A DNA stretch of 64,000 nt. Origin: Saccharothrix australiensis. GTDB taxonomy: Bacteria; Actinomycetota; Actinomycetes; Mycobacteriales; Pseudonocardiaceae. The stretch spans positions 2,443,501 through 2,507,500 of the forward strand of contig NZ_RBXO01000001.1 in the NCBI RefSeq assembly GCF_003634935.1, written 5' to 3'. A program made the position numbers and the translations under genes. How positions within the stretch are numbered: the stretch's first letter is position 1; each line of letters opens with the position of its first letter. The notes beneath the pieces were generated by a model, which saw only the letters and a list, made by a program, of their open reading frames with translations, was not told the origin of the DNA and made no database searches. This document shows positions 58,561-64,000 of the stretch, piece by piece.

Positions 58561-59967
58561 TCAACCGAGGGCGGACCCGTCCCACAGCCGGTCGACCAGT
58601 TCCGCCGCCCGCTGGGTCAGCTCCGTCCCGCCGAACCGGCCGATGCGGGTCCACGCGCCGAGGCTGACCTCGTAGATCGGCCGGTCCCACGCCTCCGGGT
58701 CGGTCAGGTAGCCGAGGTAGTCGTTGGCGTAGCCCACGGGCAGCACCCGGCGGCCGTCGTCGGACCGCTGCTTGAGCACGAAACCGAGTTCCACGAACGG
58801 TTCGCCGGGCAGGCAGGCGAGCGCGACGTCGCCGAGGCGCAGCACCTGCACCTCGGCGGAGATCGGGTCCGTGCCCCGGTCGATCGCGACGAGCTGCTCC
58901 TCCGTCTCCTGGAGCTGCCCGGTGAGGCGCACGATCTCGGCGCGCGGCGCGCCGGAGGCGACGGCGTCGTCCAGCGCCTGCCTGCGCGCCTCCCACTCCC
59001 GCTGGAACGGCGCGCGGTCGGGCAGGTCGCGCGACGCGACGGCGAGCCGCTCGGACACCGCCGAGACCGGGCCGGACACCGGCGTGTCGGCGGCTTCGAC
59101 GACTTCGAGGACCTTGGCGGCCAGCGCCATGCCCATCCGCTCGGTGTGGGCGAAGGCGTCGCGGACGTTCTCCGGCAGCAGTTGGTACTCCGCGTCGAAC
59201 GGCGGCTTGCCCGCCCCGTTCTGGTGGGTCAGCGGGTCGGGCGGCGGGCTCTGGTTGCCGCACGCGCCCTGGAGGAACAGCGCCGCGCGGCAGCCGGGCA
59301 CGTTGCGCTCGACGAAGTCCGACGTGACACCGGGGAAGTCCGCCGAGGCGTACGGCTGCACCTGCACGTACACGGGGTGGTTCGCGAAGTTGTAGAGCAC
59401 CGACGACCAGCCCGGCGCCTCCAGCACCAGCACGTCCACCTCGGGGTCGTCCGGCGCGGCGGCCGGGTCCGGGTACGCCCAGGCGTTGCGGTTGACCGCG
59501 AGCGTGCCGCGCACCACCTCGCCGCGACCGCGCCGCGCGGTGACCGGGCGCCGGTCCTCGAACGCGAGGACGGCGGAGCTGACGAGGAGTTCGGCGAACC
59601 GGGCCAGCCACTCGTCCGCGCCGGGCGTGTCGAGCAGGCGGCGGACGTCGCCGGTCTCCGGGCTGGAGTGGGTGTGCGAGCTGGCGACCAGCACGTGCGA
59701 CGGCGGAACGCCGGTGGCGTCCTCGATCGCGCCGCGCACCTCGGCGGTGAAGTCCCGGTCGGGGCCGAGGATGTCGTTGTTGATGCCGAGCGCGTCGACG
59801 GCGATGACGATGACCGTCTCGCCGCCCACCTCGCCGAACGCGACCGCGCGGGCGTGCAACGCGTCGTGGACGCCGAAGTAGGGCGAGTGCCGTGGGATCC
59901 CGCCGAGGTACGGGATCGTCAACGGAGGAGTCACATCCACTTTCGCCGCGCCCGCCGTGTAGGCCAT
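58561..59967 (-). CDS. Neutral/alkaline ceramidase-like protein
   Basis: 468 residues of the neutral/alkaline non-lysosomal ceramidase family (N-terminal catalytic domain only). GAAKVDVTPPLTIPYLGGIP at the start, zinc-site-like ASSHTHSSPETGD, FANHPVYVQ and FLQGACGNQSPP are visible. No signal peptide, so cytoplasmic, unlike true secreted ceramidases; many actinomycete members are annotated only as putative and may act on other amides or sugars. The coiled segment at about 310-375 is unusual. Stand-alone gene with an AT-rich upstream region. Confidence 0.85.
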   Translation of the reverse strand: MAYTAGAAKVDVTPPLTIPYLGGIPRHSPYFGVHDALHARAVAFGEVGGETVIVIAVDALGINNDILGPDRDFTAEVRGAIEDATGVPPSHVLVASSHTHSSPETGDVRRLLDTPGADEWLARFAELLVSSAVLAFEDRRPVTARRGRGEVVRGTLAVNRNAWAYPDPAAAPDDPEVDVLVLEAPGWSSVLYNFANHPVYVQVQPYASADFPGVTSDFVERNVPGCRAALFLQGACGNQSPPPDPLTHQNGAGKPPFDAEYQLLPENVRDAFAHTERMGMALAAKVLEVVEAADTPVSGPVSAVSERLAVASRDLPDRAPFQREWEARRQALDDAVASGAPRAEIVRLTGQLQETEEQLVAIDRGTDPISAEVQVLRLGDVALACLPGEPFVELGFVLKQRSDDGRRVLPVGYANDYLGYLTDPEAWDRPIYEVSLGAWTRIGRFGGTELTQRAAELVDRLWDGSALG

Positions 59968-60073
59968 GTCCGCCCGCTTTCCCCGTGCTCGAACCGAGGT
60001 GTCCCAGGATGCACGCCCGCCGGCAGGAGGCCGGGCTCTTGCGCGGCAATCACCCGATAGAATCAATTTCGTT

Positions 60074-60085
60074 GTGAGTGCTCAC
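60074..60085. promoter_or_regulatory. GTGAG-TG-CTCAC palindrome upstream of ceramidase-like gene
   Basis: Short inverted repeat in an AT-rich patch (60055-60090) about 110 bases before the ceramidase-like start; candidate operator or promoter region. Confidence 0.3.
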
Positions 60086-60164
60086 TTTTCGGCAGGCTGG
60101 CGGGGTCGCCCGGTGAACCGCCGCGCGCCCGGTGGTCGACGCGATCCCGCCGGCGGCCGACGCC

Positions 60165-60509
60165 CTAGCGGCAGAACGCCGCCACTCCCAAGGGGACGAT
60201 CGCCGCGGTGGGCGGGTCCTGTTCGTACGGGTTCAGCGACAGGACCATCGACCTGCCTCGCCCGTCGGTCAGGGCGAAGGTCAGGTAGCCGATCAGCCGG
60301 CCGGTCAGCTTTTCGATGAGCAGCCCGGCCACGACGTAGTTGGTGTTCGAGTAGCGCCAGGGCTCGCCCGCGTCGTCGTCCTGGTCCGCGGTGAACGCGA
60401 CCTGGAGCAGTTCCTGGCTTCGCAGTTGCGCCGCGGGTATGCCGGGCGTGGCCGGCGCGACGCTCGGACCGGTGGCGAGGGTGATGGACAGGATCGTGTG
60501 CAACAGCAT
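60165..60509 (-). pseudogene. Internally deleted beta-lactamase-family serine hydrolase
   Basis: 114 codons without frameshift. A signal-like start (MLLHTILSITLATGPSVAPA) is joined to WRYSNTNYVVAGLLIEKLTG, which contains the YSN motif of the family, and then directly to a C-terminal segment (ALTDGRGRSMVLSLNPYEQD). The SxxK nucleophile segment and most of the fold are missing, as is the HTG-like region. Two in-frame deletions explain this. It cannot be an active enzyme. Confidence 0.6.
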
Positions 60510-60559
60510 GGCCACGACGCTAGGTCGGGGCGGCCCGGCCGACCATGAGGTCGTCCACG

Positions 60560-60856
60560 CTATCGACCTGCGGAGAACCACACCGGCGGTGCGGACGTGG
60601 GCGGCCCGGTCGTCGGCCCGGTCGTCGGCCCGGTCGTCGGCCCGGACGTCGGCCCGGACGAGGCGGTCGGCGCCGTCGGGGTCGGGGTGGGGACGGTCGG
60701 CGCGGGGGAGGGTGGCGACGGCGGGTCGGGGCGCTGGGTGAGCGTCGGCGTAGCCGCCGGGGTGGCGGTGGAGGTGACCAGCGGGCGTGGCTCGTCCTGC
60801 GCCGTGACGCCGCAGCCGGCGAGCAGCAGCCCGAGCGCGAGCGCCGTCGCCCTCAC
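60560..60856 (-). CDS. Small Pro/Thr-rich lipoprotein
   Basis: 98 residues. Lipoprotein signal ALALGLLLAGCG with the lipid-modified Cys at about 15, then an extended Pro/Thr/Ser region ending in GPTT repeats encoded by 12-base GTCGGCCCGGTC units. The GTG start overlaps the kinase stop (GTGA). Possibly a sensor partner of the kinase on the outside of the membrane. Confidence 0.7.
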   Translation of the reverse strand: MRATALALGLLLAGCGVTAQDEPRPLVTSTATPAATPTLTQRPDPPSPPSPAPTVPTPTPTAPTASSGPTSGPTTGPTTGPTTGPPTSAPPVWFSAGR

Positions 60857-62214
60857 CGCTCCGCCTCCGGGATCTCGACGACGAACCTCGCCCCGCCGCC
60901 GGGCCGCTCCTCGACGTGCACCGTGCCGCCGTGCCGCTGCACGTGCTGGGCCACCAGGGCGAGCCCGAGGCCGCTGCCGATGTCGCCGCCCCGGCTGCCC
61001 GCGCGGGCGCCCCGGTCGAACCGGTCGAAGATCCGGTCGCGCAGCTCGGCGGGCACGCCCGGACCGGCGTCGTCGACCTCCAGCCGCGCCGCGCCGTCCC
61101 GGCTGAACACGGCCACCCGCACCGCGCCGCCCGCGTGGTGCTCGGCGTTGTCGAGCAGGTTGGCCACCACGCGGTCCAGGCGGCGGCGGTCGCCGAGCAC
61201 CTGCGGCGCGGACGCCCCGGTCTCGACGGGCACGACGGGTCCGGGCCGCGCGCCGACGACGTTGCCGACCAGCACCACCATGTCGATCGGCTCCAGCGCG
61301 AGGTCGTCGGCCCGCTGGTCGGTGCGGGAGATCTCCAGCAGGTCCACCACCATGCGCGCGAACCGGTCCACCTCCGACGTCAGCAGCTCCAGCGCCTTGC
61401 CCGCCGTGCCGGTGATCTCGGCGCGCCGCCTGCGCAGGACGGCCGCCGCGTTGACCATCGTCGTCAGCGGCGAGCGCAGCTCGTGGCTGACGTCGCCGGC
61501 GAACCGGGCGTCCTGGACCACGCGCTGCTCCAGCGCGTCCGCCGTGGCGTTGAAGGTGGTGGCCAGCGAGGTGAGGTCCGGGTCGGTCTGCGCGGGCAGG
61601 CGGGCCCGCAGGTCGCCGCCCGCGATGCGGGACGCCGCGGCGGTCAGCGCGGTGAGCGGGCGCAGCGCCTGCCCGCTCGCCCAGGCGCCCAGCGCGACGC
61701 CGAGCAGGCCGCTGGCCACCGTGCCCGCCACCAGGAGCCAGCTGAGGAACCGGAACGCGCGGTCGAGCTGCACCAGCGGCGCGAGTTCCACGTAGGTGCC
61801 CTCCGCCGACGTGATCGGCAGCGTGACGGCGAGGATCGGGATGCCGTCCACGACCAGCCGCTGGGCCGCCGGCACGCCCCGCCTGCCCAGCTCCAGCAGC
61901 CGCCGGGGCAGCGCGCCCGCGTCCACCTGCCGCCCGCTGGTGAGCACCTGGCCCGGCCGGAACAGCAGGACCGTCGAGTCCGGTCCGGTGGACAGGCCGG
62001 TCAGCAGCTCGTCCAGGCCGTGCGAGCCGGTGCGCAGGGACTCGTCGACGAGGCGCGCGTTGACCTCGGCCTGCCGTATCCCGCTCTGCTCCCGCTGCCG
62101 CAGCATGTAGCCGGAGGTGAGGTTCCAGGTCGCGATCGCGAGCGTGCTGGCGACCAGCAGCGAACCCAGCCCGAGGGCGACCGCCACCCGCCACCGCAGC
62201 GTCAGCCGGCGCAC
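60853..62214 (-). CDS. Sensor histidine kinase (HisKA, MtrB/CseC-like)
   Basis: 453 residues. Two membrane helices (about 12-32 and 150-175) border an extracytoplasmic sensor domain. HAMP (about 176-228), HisKA with phospho-acceptor His in GDVSHELRSPLTTMVNA, and HATPase_c with LLDNAEHHAGG, DAGPGVPAEL and GSGLGLALVAQHV. GTG start. Downstream partner of the OmpR-type regulator, 4 bases apart, and coupled to a lipoprotein gene. Confidence 0.93.
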   Translation of the reverse strand: MRRLTLRWRVAVALGLGSLLVASTLAIATWNLTSGYMLRQREQSGIRQAEVNARLVDESLRTGSHGLDELLTGLSTGPDSTVLLFRPGQVLTSGRQVDAGALPRRLLELGRRGVPAAQRLVVDGIPILAVTLPITSAEGTYVELAPLVQLDRAFRFLSWLLVAGTVASGLLGVALGAWASGQALRPLTALTAAASRIAGGDLRARLPAQTDPDLTSLATTFNATADALEQRVVQDARFAGDVSHELRSPLTTMVNAAAVLRRRRAEITGTAGKALELLTSEVDRFARMVVDLLEISRTDQRADDLALEPIDMVVLVGNVVGARPGPVVPVETGASAPQVLGDRRRLDRVVANLLDNAEHHAGGAVRVAVFSRDGAARLEVDDAGPGVPAELRDRIFDRFDRGARAGSRGGDIGSGLGLALVAQHVQRHGGTVHVEERPGGGARFVVEIPEAER

Positions 62215-62218
62215 GGCG

Positions 62219-62902
62219 TCACCGGTCCGGGTCCATCCGGTACCCCGTGCCCCGGACCGTCACCACCAGCGTCGGGTCGTCCGGGTCGCGCTCGACCTTG
62301 CGGCGCAGCCGCCGGATGTGCACGTCCAGCAGCCGCGTGTCGCCGAAGTAGTCGTAACCCCACACGCGTTGCAGCAACTGCTCGCGGGTGACGATCCGGC
62401 CCGCCGCCGACGCCAGCTCGACCAGCAGTCGGAACTCGGTCCTGGTCAGGCGCACCTCGCCGCCCGCGCGGTGCACCGTGCCGACGTCCGGGCGGATCTC
62501 CAGCTCGCCGAACCGCAGCACCTCGGCCGGCCGGCCACCGCCGCGCCGCCGCAGCAGGGCCCGGATGCGCGCGGCCAGCTCGCCCGCCACCAGGGGCTTG
62601 GTGACGTAGTCGTCGGCGCCCGCCTCCAGGCCCGCGATGACGTCGGCGGTGTCCGCGCGGGCGGTGACGACGATGATCGGCAGGTCGCCGCGCGCCCGGA
62701 GCGTGCGGCACACCTCCAGCCCGGTCACGCCGGGGAGCATGAGGTCGAGCAGGACCACGTCGTACGCGCCGCGGTCGAGCATCCGCAGCGCGTCCTCGCC
62801 GGACACCGCGTCGGTGACGGCGAAGCCCTCGTCGCCCAGCGCGAGGCCCAGCGCCTGCCTGATGTTCTCGTCGTCCTCGACGAGCAGTACGGAGCAGTCC
62901 AT
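62219..62902 (-). CDS. OmpR-family response regulator
   Basis: 227 residues. Receiver with D10-D11, phospho-acceptor D53 (VVLLDLMLPGVTG), T in VVTARAD and K in YVTKPLV; winged-helix DNA-binding domain at about 130-225 (LTRTEFRLLVELASAAGRIV, LDVHIRRLRRKVE). It forms a three-gene unit with the kinase and lipoprotein. Confidence 0.94.
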   Translation of the reverse strand: MDCSVLLVEDDENIRQALGLALGDEGFAVTDAVSGEDALRMLDRGAYDVVLLDLMLPGVTGLEVCRTLRARGDLPIIVVTARADTADVIAGLEAGADDYVTKPLVAGELAARIRALLRRRGGGRPAEVLRFGELEIRPDVGTVHRAGGEVRLTRTEFRLLVELASAAGRIVTREQLLQRVWGYDYFGDTRLLDVHIRRLRRKVERDPDDPTLVVTVRGTGYRMDPDR

Positions 62903-63001
62903 GTCCCGTCGATTCTCGTGGTCGGTGCGGGCCGGGCCCACCACCTTGCCGCACCGGGTGGCGATCGCAAGGAGATCGCAAGGTTCAACGGCGTGGTTCT
63001 C

Positions 63002-63014
63002 GGCCACAGTGGAC
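63002..63014. repeat. Dispersed palindrome copy (GGCCACAGTGGAC)
   Basis: Found 100 bases upstream of the response regulator start, in the divergent gap to the small zinc-ribbon gene. Confidence 0.5.
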
Positions 63015-63122
63015 CGTGAGCGCCACGAGGATTCCGGGTGCACGACCGGGTGTCGGCCGCACAGGCGCGGCCGACACCTGCCCGGAACCCCGCACCCGTC
63101 ACGGAAGTCGACGCACCCTGCT

Positions 63123-63311
63123 GTGACCGCCATCCCCGGTGACCACGACCCGAACTCGCTCGTCCTGATCTGCGACGGCTGCGGGCGCACCCGCGGCGCG
63201 GAGGGCTCGCCGCAGGACTGGAAGACGTTGTGGGGACGCGCGTTCGACGCGGGGTGGCGCGGCAGCGACCGGCGCGTGGGCCCGCACAACTGCCTGCACT
63301 GCGCCGGTTGA
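63123..63311 (+). CDS. Small CxxC zinc-ribbon-like protein
   Basis: 62 residues with two CxxC pairs (LICDGCGR and NCLHCAG) that could bind one zinc. Central part QDWKTLWGRAFDAGWRG is helical. GTG start; no clear ribosome site. No named family recognised. Confidence 0.6.
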   Translation: MTAIPGDHDPNSLVLICDGCGRTRGAEGSPQDWKTLWGRAFDAGWRGSDRRVGPHNCLHCAG

Positions 63312-63431
63312 GGACGCCGGTTGAGGACGCCGGTCGGCGACGCAGGTCGGCGACGCGCCGGTCGGGCCCGCTGTCACCCGACCGGTGGTGTGCGCTGCCA
63401 CGAGCGACCCGTCGTGACGCGCGGGTCGCGT

Positions 63432-64000
63432 TCACGGTGAACCGGGCGAGCGCCCGGTGAAGTCGGGTTCGACGCCGGTGAGGTCGACGCTCGCCGCCCA
63501 GAGCCGCCGCGCGAGCGCCTGGTCCGCCGGCGGTCCGGAGACGGGTTCGAGCCGCGGCGCGCCGCGCAGCCCGAGCACGCGCGGACCCCAGAGCCGGCCG
63601 CCCTCGGCGGACGGGTCCAGCACGGCCCGGACGGTGGGCCACGCGCCGGCGTCCTTGCCCTGCAGGAGCAGCGCCGCGGGCAGGGAGCGCACCCGCTGCC
63701 AGGCGGTCCGCACGTGCACCGGCGGGCGGCTCGGGGTGAGCGAGTCGAGCGCGCCGCCGGGGTGGGTCACCACGCTCAGCGTCGTGCCGCCGGTGGCCCG
63801 CACCCTGCGGTCCAGCTCCAGCCCGAACAGCATCTGCGCCAGCTTCGACCGCGCGTAGGCGGCCTTGGCCCGGTAGCCGCGGGCGCTCTGGAGGTCGTCG
63901 AGGTCCAGCCGGGCGGTCTTCCCGACGAAGCTCCCGGTGGTGACGACCCGGCTCGCGGGCGTGGCGGACAGCAGGGGCGCGAGCCACGCCGTGAGCGCGA
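63432..64000 (-). CDS. Short-chain dehydrogenase (retinol-dehydrogenase-like), partial
   Basis: The gene runs off the right edge, so the N-terminus with the NADP site is missing. Visible are SRVVTTGSFVGKT, the catalytic YARSK motif (Tyr and Lys) and a C-terminal half that ends after VDLTGVEPDFTGRSPGSP. The plan resembles light-dependent protochlorophyllide/retinol dehydrogenase-type SDRs of actinomycetes. Confidence 0.85.
   Translation of the reverse strand, partial: ALTAWLAPLLSATPASRVVTTGSFVGKTARLDLDDLQSARGYRAKAAYARSKLAQMLFGLELDRRVRATGGTTLSVVTHPGGALDSLTPSRPPVHVRTAWQRVRSLPAALLLQGKDAGAWPTVRAVLDPSAEGGRLWGPRVLGLRGAPRLEPVSGPPADQALARRLWAASVDLTGVEPDFTGRSPGSP

Overview
The window is about 64 kb of very GC-rich DNA with strong G/C third-position bias, frequent GTG starts, mycothiol-type actinobacterial gene content and several leaderless-looking starts. 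It fits a filamentous actinomycete, most likely of the Pseudonocardiales (Saccharothrix/Actinosynnema/Lentzea type). The family-level guess is inference from style of genes, not from a marker gene. No rRNA, tRNA, CRISPR array, phage or transposase was seen.

Layout. 0.1-7 kb: a NarL-type two-component pair facing a MacB/FtsX-like ABC exporter, then a secreted cupin. 7.2-9 kb: an ABC-F ribosome-protection ATPase whose leader carries a nine-codon reading frame overlapping two mutually exclusive hairpins. 9.1-12.1 kb: a membrane M50-type zinc protease with a PqqD-like N-terminus, translationally coupled to a 216-residue protein made of two long repeats. 12.4-14 kb: a hydrolase and its TetR regulator. 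14.1-19 kb: a type VII (WXG100-like) pair, one partner ending in an HELGH metalloprotease-like domain, and a divergent DUF4157 protein. 19.2-22 kb: DUF899, HxlR and MFS efflux. 22.5-24.9 kb: an O-carbamoyltransferase. 25-30.2 kb: a cyclase-family enzyme, small secreted and membrane proteins, and a TetR/FAD-monooxygenase pair flanked by two copies of a 105-bp hairpin repeat. 30.2-32 kb: a second NarL-type two-component system.

32.7-35.8 kb: a GMC oxidoreductase with an altered active-site motif and an O-methyltransferase. 36-42 kb: an M36 fungalysin-like secreted metalloprotease, a hydrolase, and a methyltransferase facing a TetR gene across twin palindromic operators. 43-45.9 kb: trpB-trpA-EamA exporter in a tightly coupled operon. 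46-50.4 kb: YCII protein, DivIVA-like coiled coil, J-domain and Hsp20 genes with a MerR regulator. 50.6-53.3 kb: DHA2 efflux pump and glutathionyl-hydroquinone-reductase-like enzyme. 54.2-57 kb: mtnA and an aldolase-SDR fusion, a methylthioribose/5-deoxyribose salvage shunt. 57.1-60 kb: an HTH protein and a ceramidase-like enzyme. 60.5-62.9 kb: an OmpR-type regulator, kinase and lipoprotein. The right edge cuts an SDR gene.

Taken together this is an accessory chromosomal arm: signalling pairs, efflux and detoxification modules each with a divergent regulator, secreted proteases, tailoring enzymes, and a high load of decayed genes (two serine hydrolases, a PAF-acetylhydrolase-like esterase, a LysR regulator, an I36 inhibitor). 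Between them lie simple tandem repeats, strong hairpin terminators and a recurring short palindrome of the form GTCCAC-N-GTGGAC/GTCCACTTCGGAC.
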